Shown here piece after piece: positions 24,233-32,935 of a DNA stretch of 40,281 nucleotides (position 1 is its first letter; the number at the start of each line of letters is the position of its first letter). Under the pieces are notes generated by a model, which was given only the letters and a program-made list of their open reading frames with translations, ran no database searches and was not told the DNA's origin. The position numbers and the translations under genes were made by a program. Origin of the DNA: Candidatus Thorarchaeota archaeon AB_25 (GTDB taxonomy: Archaea > Asgardarchaeota > Thorarchaeia > Thorarchaeales > Thorarchaeaceae); NCBI GenBank assembly GCA_001940705.1, contig MEHG01000008.1, positions 1 through 40,281 of the forward strand, written 5' to 3'.

Positions 24233-26533
24233 CGACTTCTTCTCATCTTGGTGCTTGCGAGCTTCTCGCCACATGACCTCAGCCAGCACCGTAAACATAT
24301 CCGCTACACCCTCACCAGTCTTTGCTGATGACTCCATGTAGAGAAATCCGTTGTCCTCAGACCAGCGCTTTGCCTCATCAGATGGTACTGCACGATCCGG
24401 TAGGTCAGTCTTGTTACCCACACAGATTATGGGCACTCTGCCACCAATGGACTCATCAGCCTCTTGGACCCACTTGGCTAGCTCGGTGAAGGAACGGCGT
24501 CGTGTCACGTCGAAAACCAGTATGATTCCAGCAGCTCCAGAATAGTACATCTTACGCACCGCCTTGAATCGTGCTTGTCCGGCAACGTCCCACGCCTGCA
24601 GTTTGATTCCAGTTGCATATTCCTTCTCTGGCGCGGAGATGTGTGCTAATTTGACAGCGAACTGACTTCCAATGGTAGTCTTGTAGTCCCGCTCGAAAAC
24701 ACCGGTGACGTAACGGTTCACGAGAGTTGTCTTTCCGACAGCACCCTCTCCGATCACCATTGTCTTAAACAGGAACTGGTAAGAGTCTGGAGCAGTTCCA
24801 GGTTGTGGAGCCTTTGGTCGCCTTTGTTTTATCTCTGAAACAAGCTGGCTCTCAGTGTCAGAAATAACAGCAGTCATTACGGTCTCTTCAGGAGTCGGTT
24901 CAGCTGCGAGTGCCTCAATATCATCAATCTCTACCGATTTTGCACCGGTCTCCTCAGCACCAAAGAGTTGGTCGAGAAGGGCCTCCGCAGCTTTTAGTGA
25001 CTCAGAACCATCATCAGACATTGTTGTCTGCAGAATCTCGGCAGCTTTGTCTTTGGCTTCCGCATCTACAAACCCAGTGCCAACTACGGATCCAAATGGC
25101 GATTCTTCTACTACCTCTGGAGGTTCATAGATCGCTGTCGGTTCTACGGGAACAGGAGCCACTGCTGCAGGAGCAGCCACTGCTGCACCCTTCTCAACAA
25201 GGACAGCTGTTTCAGGTGTTGTTACCTGTCGGACCTTACCACTGGCATCAGTCCACATCAGGACTATAGGTCGTACAATCACAGTTCCTTCTTCTTTTGG
25301 TGTCAATTGAACTTCCATACACTTGCTCTCTCCTGGAGCAAGATCAAAACGAAGTTGTTGGGGCTCGACATCCATGTGATCCTTTGGGAACCAGTAGATC
25401 TTACCAGACACACCATTGACTGGTTCGTCACTCACATTGTACACAGTGATCTTTCCTCTGAGTTCTGCACCTGTCTTTGTTTCAGAGCTCACTTCGAAAG
25501 TTGGAATAATCGTGTAGAGACCCTCAATGACCGTCAATGGACCATCGGAAATACCCACTTGAATCTCTTTTCGACCGTCGCCTCCAGCATCGCCAACATT
25601 GATGGCGAGTATCTTCTTCCCAATGTCGACTGAGGCTAACTGGTTGAGGTCAGCCATATGAAGGCTGTAAAAGTTGATCTTGAAATCAGAAGTAGCCACA
25701 ACGATCTCATCTTGGTGATCGGCGTTGAGCTCTTCTATCCGAATTGATAGTGCGTTCACGTCCTCAAGTTTTGAAAATAGGTCTAGCTTGCTCTCTTCAT
25801 TTCTATACACGCGAACCGAGCCGTCATGAGTGACAACACCAAGTTCCATCTTCCTGTCACCAAGCACGTCACCTGCAGCCACAGAAATGACTGGACTGGG
25901 CAGCTGAATGACCTCTATCTGGTCAACAGAATGGTCTCGTACTTTGAATATCCTAAGAGTGCGGTCTCTGCTTCCTGTGACAATCTCTTCGATTTCATCG
26001 CCAATCACGTCACAGGTACCAATGGTAATGGGCATGTCATCGAGCTGATGGTTCACAAACTGTGTGAGGTTATTTGCGGTGTCCATCTGGAGGATTCTCA
26101 ACGTTGAATCACTACCACCAGCTAGAATCTCGTTCTTCTCGTCACCAGTCACATCAGTGACATAGACTGAAGTGACAAAACGATCAACTGGAAATTCAGC
26201 TAGGAGTTCGAGCTGGCCACTAGGGGCATAGCGGAAGACTTGGACTGTTCCAGCTTCACCCGGATTCTCACTACTTCCTATTGAACGACCAATGACAAGC
26301 TCCATTTGTCCATCATTGTTTGCGTCAGCAATCCTAATGGAGAGTATACTCCCTCCGACATCATGCTGTGCAAGAAAAGCAATCTCGCTCTTGTTGGCAT
26401 CATACAGGCGAAGAACGCCATCACGACCGCCAGTACACAGCTCTGCTGTGCCACTACCGGTGACATCTCCTACTGCAATAGCGCTAGTGCTCTGGTCATC
26501 TTCTATCTCGAACAGAACTTTCGGTGAATCCAA
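24224..26533 (-). CDS. Seven-bladed beta-propeller, ear-like beta domain and Ras/Rab-type small GTPase in one chain
   Basis: 769 residues, starting at TTG 26533 (aggaagg upstream). Residues 1-320 hold seven FG-GAP/WD-like blades, each with a (V/I)GD or equivalent turn (AIAVGDVTGSG, SVYVTDVTGDE, SVAAGDVLGDR, AINVGDAGGDG). Residues about 325-430 form a beta-sandwich segment (GKITVYNVSDEPVNG, LAPGESKCMEVQLT). A low-complexity Ala/Pro/Glu linker follows (430-580). Residues 585-765 are a complete small GTPase: GEGAVGKT (G1), KTTIG (G2), WDVAGQ (G3), NKTD (G4), SSAKTG (G5). No C-terminal prenylation cysteine is present. Asgard GTPases are known to be numerous; this fusion could place a trafficking switch on a scaffold. 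Function is inferred only. Confidence 0.88.
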   Translation of the reverse strand: MDSPKVLFEIEDDQSTSAIAVGDVTGSGTAELCTGGRDGVLRLYDANKSEIAFLAQHDVGGSILSIRIADANNDGQMELVIGRSIGSSENPGEAGTVQVFRYAPSGQLELLAEFPVDRFVTSVYVTDVTGDEKNEILAGGSDSTLRILQMDTANNLTQFVNHQLDDMPITIGTCDVIGDEIEEIVTGSRDRTLRIFKVRDHSVDQIEVIQLPSPVISVAAGDVLGDRKMELGVVTHDGSVRVYRNEESKLDLFSKLEDVNALSIRIEELNADHQDEIVVATSDFKINFYSLHMADLNQLASVDIGKKILAINVGDAGGDGRKEIQVGISDGPLTVIEGLYTIIPTFEVSSETKTGAELRGKITVYNVSDEPVNGVSGKIYWFPKDHMDVEPQQLRFDLAPGESKCMEVQLTPKEEGTVIVRPIVLMWTDASGKVRQVTTPETAVLVEKGAAVAAPAAVAPVPVEPTAIYEPPEVVEESPFGSVVGTGFVDAEAKDKAAEILQTTMSDDGSESLKAAEALLDQLFGAEETGAKSVEIDDIEALAAEPTPEETVMTAVISDTESQLVSEIKQRRPKAPQPGTAPDSYQFLFKTMVIGEGAVGKTTLVNRYVTGVFERDYKTTIGSQFAVKLAHISAPEKEYATGIKLQAWDVAGQARFKAVRKMYYSGAAGIILVFDVTRRRSFTELAKWVQEADESIGGRVPIICVGNKTDLPDRAVPSDEAKRWSEDNGFLYMESSAKTGEGVADMFTVLAEVMWREARKHQDEKKSSM

Positions 26534-26718
26534 GTCAGCAACCTTCCTGTTGATAATGGCGTCTATGGCATTATCTACTATTTACACGTGCCTAGTACAG
26601 ATATTGAATGCATCTAGTGCCTTTTTTTACTTTGCTGGGTTGACCTCCCCCCTAGTTTCTTGTGTCAACAGCATAGCATTTAACAGATTGAGCGATTCCA
26701 GTTATCTTGGTAGCAACA

Positions 26719-27516
26719 ATGCCCAAACTCTCAGTTCGAAATCTCTCAAAATCTTACCCAAATGGGGACAATGAGGTAGTAGAGGTGCTCGATAACATCT
26801 CATTTGATGTTCATGAGGGAGAACTTCTTGCCATAGTAGGACCCAGTGGATGCGGAAAAACAACTTTGTTAAAAATCATCGCCGGATTATTAGAGCCAGA
26901 TGAAGGACAGGTCGTCATAGATGGCGAAGAGGTTCAACCAGGCCACAATCGTGTGGGGTACATCTTTCAACAGGAGTCATTGTTTCCTTGGAGGTCAGTC
27001 CGACGGAATATCCAGTTTGGACTTGAGGTGGCAAATATCAACTCTTCAGAGATGAAGGCGCGAGTGGATGAGATCATCGAAATTGTAGGAATGGAGGGTC
27101 TCGAAGACAACTATCCCCACGAGATATCAGGGGGACAGGCGAGAAAGACAGAGATGGCTCGCAGTCTAGTGGTTTCTCCAGACATTCTGGTTGCTGATGA
27201 AGCATTATCCAATCTTGATGCGCAGACCAGGAATCACCTACAGGAAGAGATTCTTCGCATTCAAGAAAAAACAGGATCCACGATTCTCTTTGTGTCGCAT
27301 AATGTGGATGAAGCTGTCTTCATGTCTGAGAGGATTCTGATTATGAGCAATATTCCTGCAAAGATAATTGCAGAGTATGAGGTTGATGTACCAAAGCCAA
27401 GGATTAGGACATCACCGGAGTGCCTATTATATCGAAGTGATATCTTGGACGTTCTCAAGGTGGAACAGGAGAAAGCCATGAGTCAGTCTAGACAGAAACA
27501 ATCTGTCTCCATTTGA
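26719..27516 (+). CDS. ABC transporter ATP-binding protein (nitrate/sulfonate/taurine type)
   Basis: 265 residues from ATG 26719 (a TTG at 26707 is in frame). Walker A GPSGCGKTT, signature ISGGQARKTEMARSL (signature motif ISGGQ), Walker B ILVADEALSNLD and the switch His in VSHNVDEAV are all present; the Q-loop is FQQESLFPW. The protein matches the SsuB/TauB/NrtD group. It is encoded on the opposite strand to its presumed permease and binding protein, with which it converges (29-base overlap with the permease end). One odd point is the glutamate-to-alanine change after Walker B: ADEA where the catalytic Glu is kept (DE), so hydrolysis should be intact. Confidence 0.9.
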   Translation: MPKLSVRNLSKSYPNGDNEVVEVLDNISFDVHEGELLAIVGPSGCGKTTLLKIIAGLLEPDEGQVVIDGEEVQPGHNRVGYIFQQESLFPWRSVRRNIQFGLEVANINSSEMKARVDEIIEIVGMEGLEDNYPHEISGGQARKTEMARSLVVSPDILVADEALSNLDAQTRNHLQEEILRIQEKTGSTILFVSHNVDEAVFMSERILIMSNIPAKIIAEYEVDVPKPRIRTSPECLLYRSDILDVLKVEQEKAMSQSRQKQSVSI

Positions 27517-28318
27517 TCAGACGTTTTTCGATGAATAAGAAGAAGTACGTGATGAGGAACCCGATTAGGCCGATGAGAAGCATACTAAAAATCACAGCCC
27601 CAGTGCGGCCAACCTGTTGCATAATCAGTACCAGATAGCCAAGGCCTAAGCCGCCCCCAATCATCTCTGCTGCAACAAGACACATCCATCCAATCCCGAA
27701 TCCAATTCTAAGACCAGCAAATATCTCAGGCCCAGCGGAAGGAACTACAATTTTGGACAGGATTTGGGCTTCACTCGCACCGAAGGTTTTTGCTGAGTCT
27801 ATGTGAACAGGCTCAGTTCGTTTCACTCCAGTAACAGTGTTTGTAAGAATTGGAAAGAATGCACCCACCCAGATTATGAACACTTGAGCTCCAAGCATGT
27901 TCCGATAGAACATGAGAATGGCAAGGGGAATCCAAGCGATAGGAGGAATTGGGCGCATAGCCTCAACAATGGGACCAAGTATCGAATCTACTAGGCGATA
28001 TCGTCCAATTGCTATTCCAAGAGGTATTGCTGTAGCTACTGCAGCGGAAAATCCTATCACAACTCGGGTGAGACTCATCCTCACATGATCAATCAGGAAG
28101 TATCCTTCACTATCCCCCTCGGTCACCAATCGAATGAGAGCAGCGAGAACCTCCTCTAAGGAAGAACCCGAAATTGTGGAAATCAGATGCCAAAGAAAGA
28201 CGAGTAAAATGACTGGAAGAATGACTTTCAGAAGAACAGATTGAATGGCATTGACTATTGACTCCTGTGCATCTGGAGCCTCGGTCTGTGGTTCATTCGC
28301 TATTTCTGGTACGGACAT
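27488..28318 (-). CDS. ABC transporter permease (nitrate/sulfonate/taurine type)
   Basis: 276 residues from ATG 28318 (a longer frame from 28390/28393 overlaps the binding-protein gene). Six hydrophobic segments follow an acidic head. The BPD-type EAA loop reads SAKTFGASEAQILSKIVVPSAGPEI, the contact point for the ATPase. Family: SsuC/TauC. It follows the binding-protein gene on the same strand. The ATPase gene converges on its 3' end. Confidence 0.88.
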   Translation of the reverse strand: MSVPEIANEPQTEAPDAQESIVNAIQSVLLKVILPVILLVFLWHLISTISGSSLEEVLAALIRLVTEGDSEGYFLIDHVRMSLTRVVIGFSAAVATAIPLGIAIGRYRLVDSILGPIVEAMRPIPPIAWIPLAILMFYRNMLGAQVFIIWVGAFFPILTNTVTGVKRTEPVHIDSAKTFGASEAQILSKIVVPSAGPEIFAGLRIGFGIGWMCLVAAEMIGGGLGLGYLVLIMQQVGRTGAVIFSMLLIGLIGFLITYFFLFIEKRLIKWRQIVSV

Positions 28319-28367
28319 TCTTCTCAAGTAAACCAAATTGAGTCCTGCTTTTCTGTCTGTCGTTTTG

Positions 28368-29360
28368 TCAGCAACAAAGTAAGGTTTCATCAAGGAGTGT
28401 CATGTTGATGAATCCATCTAGGAATTCAGTTACATTATCTGGCACATTGTCAATCCGATTCTGTGAGATAAGGAAGTCCAAGTACATCTCTATACCAGTC
28501 ACATTCAGGTTGTAATCGAATATGATTCGACTAAACGCAGTTGCGACAGGGGTATCATCCATCTCTAACCAATCAATAGCGATTGCTAGAGCTTCTGTAG
28601 GATGGGTCGCAATCCAGTCAGTTGCTTCTTGGTGAACCTTGACAACTGTTTCAACGATATCTAAGTTCGCTAAGAAGAAGTTATTCTCGGATGCCACGAC
28701 GCAGCAAGGATGCCGAGGCCATATCTCACCCGATAAAGCCAGTGGAACTGATTTGTTCTGATATTCAGCCAATGCATTGAAGGGTTCCCACACTATAAAT
28801 GCGGGGTTCTCAGGAGTGAGTGAGTCTGCCATTAAAGATGGAGTCGTTGTCAGTGCAGTAATATTGGAATAGCTTAAACCAGACTGATTTAGTGCTAGAC
28901 GAAGTAAGAAGTTTTGGACGGTGGAGGGGCCTGGTTGATATACTCCTTTTCCAGCAAGATCTGCAATGGTTGTAACATGTCCCGCATCATATTCCGCCTT
29001 GGAACCCATGATTGCAGAACCCTCCATATTTACTGCGGCAAGGATTGTAATCAGAATATCTTGATTCAGGCGTTTAGTCAATGCGGGAGCAGCTCCAAGA
29101 TATCCCATATCGATTTGACCACTGGCAAACCCATCCATCTCTAGAGCTCCATTACCGTATTGAACTAACTCAACGATAATCCCTTCGCGTTCAAAGTATC
29201 CATTTTCAACTGCTACTCGGAGGGCTAGCTGGTGGAGATCTTTCGATAAGTAGCCTATTCGAACGTCGGGTATGGGAGTAGGATTCCAGAATGCCACAAC
29301 AGCAACTGAACCGATAACAACTACTACAACAACAAGAGCAGTAGCTTGATTTCGTTCCAA
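28368..29360 (-). CDS. ABC transporter substrate-binding protein (SsuA/NrtA-like), membrane-anchored
   Basis: 330 residues. An N-terminal hydrophobic helix (about residues 7-25, ALVVVVVVIGSVAVVAFW) would anchor it outside the cell; no lipobox is seen. The NMT1/SsuA-like pattern follows: VRIGYLSKDLHQLALRVAVENGYFEREG, YGNGALEMDGFASGQIDMGYLGAAPAL and PGPSTVQNFLLRLAL. Ligand candidates are alkyl sulfonates, nitrate, bicarbonate or a pyrimidine; the sequence does not choose. It forms an import system with the permease downstream and the convergent ATPase. Confidence 0.85.
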   Translation of the reverse strand: MERNQATALVVVVVVIGSVAVVAFWNPTPIPDVRIGYLSKDLHQLALRVAVENGYFEREGIIVELVQYGNGALEMDGFASGQIDMGYLGAAPALTKRLNQDILITILAAVNMEGSAIMGSKAEYDAGHVTTIADLAGKGVYQPGPSTVQNFLLRLALNQSGLSYSNITALTTTPSLMADSLTPENPAFIVWEPFNALAEYQNKSVPLALSGEIWPRHPCCVVASENNFFLANLDIVETVVKVHQEATDWIATHPTEALAIAIDWLEMDDTPVATAFSRIIFDYNLNVTGIEMYLDFLISQNRIDNVPDNVTEFLDGFINMTLLDETLLCC

Positions 29361-29464
29361 ATTCAGCCAACCTCAAGATACCGATGCGCTAATCGCATAT
29401 GAGGGTTGAGATTGGGGATTCTCTATCCATCAAGTTGATTAGTCCAATTTAGCATTCAATAAGT

Positions 29465-29839
29465 ATGTCACTCCGAAACCGCATACCCGAGCAGCTTGAG
29501 ATTGGAGAAGATTTGATCGCAATAACGATTGAGGATGACATCGCAGTGTATCCAACGAGTGACTATATCCTTCTTGAGATATCACACAATGCAGGAAAGG
29601 TCAACATACCTAAGATAGCAAATACTCTCCGAGGGCTAGTAAAGGACGACCAAAAAATGGTCGCGATACGTGGTTTTGGGTTCAAAGGAATTGGTCTAGC
29701 AGTTAGAATAGCACACGAGCTGAAAATACGTGAAAGCAAATTCATTTACCAGATGACCTTTGATACTTTTGATGCAACGGATCCCAAAACCGATCGACCT
29801 GTAACTAGTGTTCAGATCATCGTTATGCCACCAGAATAG
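29465..29839 (+). CDS. Alba-like nucleic-acid-binding protein
   Basis: The 124-residue protein has the order of an Alba fold: YILLEISHNAGKVNIPKIANTLRG as first strand and helix, the glycine-rich MVAIRGFGFKGIGLAVRIAHEL (compare the Alba motif RGRGxAIxKAVDVAE) and an ending VTSVQIIVMP matching the last strand. Alba proteins coat DNA or RNA in archaea. The match is partial: the usual acetylated lysine position and the loop between strands 3 and 4 are atypical, so it is called Alba-like. ATG 29465 follows a 104-base gap. Confidence 0.55.
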   Translation: MSLRNRIPEQLEIGEDLIAITIEDDIAVYPTSDYILLEISHNAGKVNIPKIANTLRGLVKDDQKMVAIRGFGFKGIGLAVRIAHELKIRESKFIYQMTFDTFDATDPKTDRPVTSVQIIVMPPE

Positions 29840-29858
29840 TTGCTCTGGAGGATGGTAG

Positions 29859-30458
29859 ATGACTGCTTCAGAGAAAAAGAAATCTTCGAAAATCATGGTG
29901 AAATTATCAAAGATTCAATTTCCAGAGGTCTGTCCAGTATGTTTGGAGGAACCAGAAGACCTTGTGTTTGTCACAATATTTGAGAAAGCATATGATGATT
30001 ATACCTCTAGTTCCTGGATGAAGGCACAAGATAAGACAGCAATCGCATTGAATGCAGCACAAGGAGCTATCACCTTTGCTATCCCCACATGCATGCTACA
30101 TGGAAGTAAGAGCGTACGATCTTTGAGAACAAAACTAGTTGCGGCTTTGGGATTCTTTGTTCTGTTCTATCCGATATTGTATTTCTTACTCCAAATTAAT
30201 GTAGCAATAGGCGGCTCCAGACCACTTCTCCAACCTGTACTTGGACTCACAGCTACATTCTCCATCTTAGTCATTCTGCTAATCTATAGTCTTTTTCCAC
30301 GAGCTCTGGAACGGGCTATTCGCTTTCATGATGTGAGTCGTGCAAAGGACTCAGTACTATTATCAATAGCAAATGCGGAGTATAGCAACCAGTTCCTGAA
30401 TCTCAACAACATGAGCGTAAACATTATTGACGATGAGACCACAGAAACTCGGGGTTAG
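29859..30458 (+). CDS. Membrane protein with N-terminal CxxC motif
   Basis: 199 residues. A CPVC (residues about 27-30) follows a lysine-rich head and is paired with a later TCMLHG, so a metal may be held by Cys/Cys/Cys/His across the soluble part. Two hydrophobic helices (about residues 88-110 and 124-146) come next, then a charged tail with YSNQFLNLNN. The gene is 19 bases after the Alba-like gene and probably co-transcribed. No family is recognised. Confidence 0.65.
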   Translation: MTASEKKKSSKIMVKLSKIQFPEVCPVCLEEPEDLVFVTIFEKAYDDYTSSSWMKAQDKTAIALNAAQGAITFAIPTCMLHGSKSVRSLRTKLVAALGFFVLFYPILYFLLQINVAIGGSRPLLQPVLGLTATFSILVILLIYSLFPRALERAIRFHDVSRAKDSVLLSIANAEYSNQFLNLNNMSVNIIDDETTETRG

Positions 30459-30521
30459 TGTATTGGTAACTTTCAAGAGGGAGTCGTACATAGCAACGAT
30501 TGTATTCAAGAGGTTACAGAC

Positions 30522-31748
30522 TTGGGAATGAAGCGCGTGGTTGCCACATCACTGATAGTTCTTCTTTTCATGCTATCAACAGCAGGGAGTCTAGTAGCTA
30601 CACCAAGTCCTTCATATCTAAAATCTATCAACGTGACTCCAAAAGGAGCTAGTAGCGTTGCACAGTACCAAACGGCGGAGCCAATAATCATTAGGAGTAA
30701 TTCTGATTTTGCACTCTTTGGTGCAACTGGGGTCGGCACACCTTCAGATCCGTACAGATTTGAGAATCTAGCGATTTCTACAAATCTTACATGCATAGAT
30801 GTTGAAGCTACAACAGCATACTTCGTCATTTCCAATTGTAGACTAGAAGCAAATGGTGTTTTTGGAGCGATACTGTTTACAAATGTGGAAAATGGCAGAG
30901 TGGTGAACTGTGAGATAATAGATGCCACATACGGCATCACGGTAATTGATTCGGTTGATATTAGTATAGAGAACACAACGATCTATGACATGGATTATGG
31001 AATCTATCTAAGTAGAGTATCAAATTCAACCATTATTGGCTGCACTACATTCTACAATTATCGCGGTATTGTCCTAGAACGAACAGACCATTGTCAAATT
31101 CGAGATAACTTAATCTATGCAAATTGGCAATATGGAATTGAGATTGCACTTTTTTCTCATAACAATTCAGTCTACGGAAATTCAATTGGATGGAATGATA
31201 TAATCAACGAAAATATGTATAATGTCATAGATACTGGCGAGGATAATTACTTCGATGATAACGTTAGTATTGGAAATTATTGGTCGGATTTCAATGAATC
31301 AGAATCCTATGTGATTCCTGGAGCCGCAAATTCTGTAGATTCATTCGCACAGCTTCTAGAGGATGATGTGAATCCTATTCTTGTGCCCCTCTATGACACT
31401 GCAATTGATGTTGAGAGTGTCGGTAACACATTGACTTGGTCAGCCTATGATGTGTTTCCAAGGTCTTACGTAATTGCGGAAAATGCACAAGACAGGATTT
31501 TCTCTGTCTGGTTGGGTGGAGAAATCACTATGGGACTAGACCACCTTGCCGTGGGAACCTATACAATAACCATCATCATAACTGATGGTGCAGGAAATGA
31601 AGCTTCAGACGAGATCCTCGTTTCAGTTGTGTCATTTGTTCTGGGTGGCATTGGGACGGAGCTTGTTATGATTGCCTCAGGACTAACTGTAGCTAGTTTT
31701 GTCATTATTATCATTCTGAGTAAGAAACTGACACGCAAAGTTCGTTGA
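30522..31748 (+). CDS. Secreted right-handed beta-helix (NosD-like) protein with C-terminal membrane anchor
   Basis: About 408 residues. A signal peptide (MKRVVATSLIVLLFMLSTAGSLVATP) is followed by about seven parallel beta-helix turns of the NosD/PbH1 type (VSNSTIIGCTTFYNYRGIVLERTDHCQIRDNLI, SHNNSVYGNSIGWND) and a loop YFDDNVSIGNYWSDF common to this family. A beta-sandwich of about 90 residues then leads to a C-terminal hydrophobic helix and a basic end (KLTRKVR). Role is probably carbohydrate binding or processing at the cell surface. TTG 30522 is the likely start by ribosome-binding-site spacing (agaggt, 7 bases); ATG 30528 is close. Confidence 0.8.
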   Translation: MGMKRVVATSLIVLLFMLSTAGSLVATPSPSYLKSINVTPKGASSVAQYQTAEPIIIRSNSDFALFGATGVGTPSDPYRFENLAISTNLTCIDVEATTAYFVISNCRLEANGVFGAILFTNVENGRVVNCEIIDATYGITVIDSVDISIENTTIYDMDYGIYLSRVSNSTIIGCTTFYNYRGIVLERTDHCQIRDNLIYANWQYGIEIALFSHNNSVYGNSIGWNDIINENMYNVIDTGEDNYFDDNVSIGNYWSDFNESESYVIPGAANSVDSFAQLLEDDVNPILVPLYDTAIDVESVGNTLTWSAYDVFPRSYVIAENAQDRIFSVWLGGEITMGLDHLAVGTYTITIIITDGAGNEASDEILVSVVSFVLGGIGTELVMIASGLTVASFVIIIILSKKLTRKVR

Positions 31749-31879
31749 TTATCGACAATTATTGCGTGGAAAGTAAGCCTATTAATCGCCTTTACTATGT
31801 ATAGGGGGTATTTCCGTTCCGATTCGAGGTCGACCGATAAGAACTCGGATTTACAAAGCGTTCTCCTCACTTGTATCAA

Positions 31880-31931
31880 CAAAAAAAGCTGGAGAGGTGT
31901 CGACCCCTGTGCTCCTCACATGCTCTCCAGC
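31880..31931 (-). terminator. Minus-strand hairpin followed by a T run, facing away from the por operon
   Basis: GCTGGAGAG (31888-31896) pairs perfectly with CTCTCCAGC (31923-31931). Read on the minus strand the stem is followed directly by seven T residues (31881-31887 on the plus strand are A). This is the layout of an intrinsic terminator for a transcript made right to left, starting somewhere between 31932 and 32060 where no sizeable minus-strand gene exists. It may end a short untranslated RNA made divergently from the por promoter. Confidence 0.45.
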
Positions 31932-31994
31932 AATGCACTCTCCTTCATACTCGTTCATTCTCTAAAGCTGAAGCGACACATGATGGCCACTCCA

Positions 31995-32002
31995 TTAAAT
32001 AC
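31995..32002 (+). promoter_or_regulatory. TATA-like element of the por operon
   Basis: The sequence ttaaatac lies about 60 bases before the porG start at 32061, consistent with a transcription start near 32025-32030 and a short leader. On the minus strand the same region reads cttatgtatttaatgg, so promotion in both directions is possible. Confidence 0.35.
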
Positions 32003-32060
32003 ATAAGCCACCCCCAGCGTGCAACCCGTGAATCTTCTCCTAATGAAGGTGAGATCGATA

Positions 32061-32636
32061 ATGGCGATGGATTTCGCAAAAGGAATTACTGAATTTCGCT
32101 GGCATGGTCGCGGCGGCCAAGGTGTGGTCACCAGCAACCAGATGCTAGGCAAAGCCGCCCTCGCTGAAGGCAACTATATCCAGGCGTTTCCGGAGTTTGG
32201 CCCGGAAAGAACTGGGGCGCCTGTGAGGGCATTTTTGAGAATCAGTAAGGAACCCATCCAAGTGTACGCTCAGGTGTATGCTCCGGATGTTGTGGTCTGT
32301 ATTGACCCTACCTTACTTGATGTTGTGAATCCTGCCGAGGGTCTGAAGGAAGAGGGCACTCTGATCGTCAACAGTGAGAGTGAACCCCAAGTCATCAGAG
32401 ACAAGTTAGGTTTCAAAGGTGGCAAGGTAGTCACAGTTGATGCCAGTACTATAGCAATGGAGGTCATGGGTCGACCATTCTATAACATGCCTACCATGGC
32501 TGCAGCAGTCAAAGTCACAGGTGTAGTGGCTATCGAAACTGTGATTGGTGAGGTCCTTGAACGATACCCCGGCAAGGTTGGAGACTTGAACAAGGTTGCA
32601 ATTGAAAGAGCTGTTCAGGAGGCCAGAATAGGATGA
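32061..32636 (+). CDS. porG: Pyruvate (2-oxoacid):ferredoxin oxidoreductase, gamma subunit
   Basis: 191 residues from ATG 32061, with aaggtgag 7 bases upstream; an in-frame GTG at 32019 is not needed. The signature GRGGQGVVTSNQMLGKAAL and the segment QAFPEFGPERTGAPVRAFLRIS are typical of the gamma subunit of 2-oxoacid:ferredoxin oxidoreductases. It holds no cofactor but closes the active site. First gene of a four-gene operon in the standard archaeal order G, D, A, B. Confidence 0.9.
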   Translation: MAMDFAKGITEFRWHGRGGQGVVTSNQMLGKAALAEGNYIQAFPEFGPERTGAPVRAFLRISKEPIQVYAQVYAPDVVVCIDPTLLDVVNPAEGLKEEGTLIVNSESEPQVIRDKLGFKGGKVVTVDASTIAMEVMGRPFYNMPTMAAAVKVTGVVAIETVIGEVLERYPGKVGDLNKVAIERAVQEARIG

Positions 32637-32929
32637 GTGAGAAGTACAACGAGATCCCCATGGCGGGTAATATCATAGAGCCCGGCAATTCTGAAAAGTA
32701 CAAGACTGGTGGTTGGCGTGCAGAACGACCAATCCACAACCCCGAAGCGTGCCTCTGGATAAAGAACGGCACCTGCGGTCGTTGCTGGATATTCTGTCCG
32801 GATATGGCAGTCATATTGACTGAGAAGGATGGAAAGTACGCCTACGCTTACAACTACGACTACTGCAAGGGGTGTGGAATTTGTGCTAGGGAATGCCCCA
32901 CACAGAGCATTCACATGGAGAAGGAGTGA
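32633..32929 (+). CDS. porD: 2-oxoacid:ferredoxin oxidoreductase, delta (ferredoxin) subunit
   Basis: 98 residues, start ATG 32633 overlapping the porG stop by 4 bases. It holds two 4Fe-4S motifs: CLWIKNGTCGRCWIFCPD and CKGCGICARECP. The first is unusually spaced at its first cysteine, as in Por/Vor delta subunits generally. It passes electrons from the thiamine site to external ferredoxin. Confidence 0.9.
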   Translation: MSEKYNEIPMAGNIIEPGNSEKYKTGGWRAERPIHNPEACLWIKNGTCGRCWIFCPDMAVILTEKDGKYAYAYNYDYCKGCGICARECPTQSIHMEKE

Positions 32930-32935
32930 GACCAA

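Noticed and set aside
2827-27516. Several tail-to-tail gene overlaps (2827-2840, 8829-8832, 20595-20598, 24224-24232, 27488-27516)
   Set aside because: They are consistent with a generally compact genome and do not need a special explanation, except possibly the importer overlap noted above.
31840-31950. 35-residue minus-strand ORF (MNEYEGEC...) across the stem at 31880-31931
   Set aside because: It has a protein-like composition but would be translated through a terminator-like stem; the RNA explanation is simpler.
31797-32006. Plus-strand ORFs of about 70 residues between the beta-helix gene and porG
   Set aside because: They cover a hairpin, have no ribosome-binding site and look like out-of-frame translation of a regulatory region.
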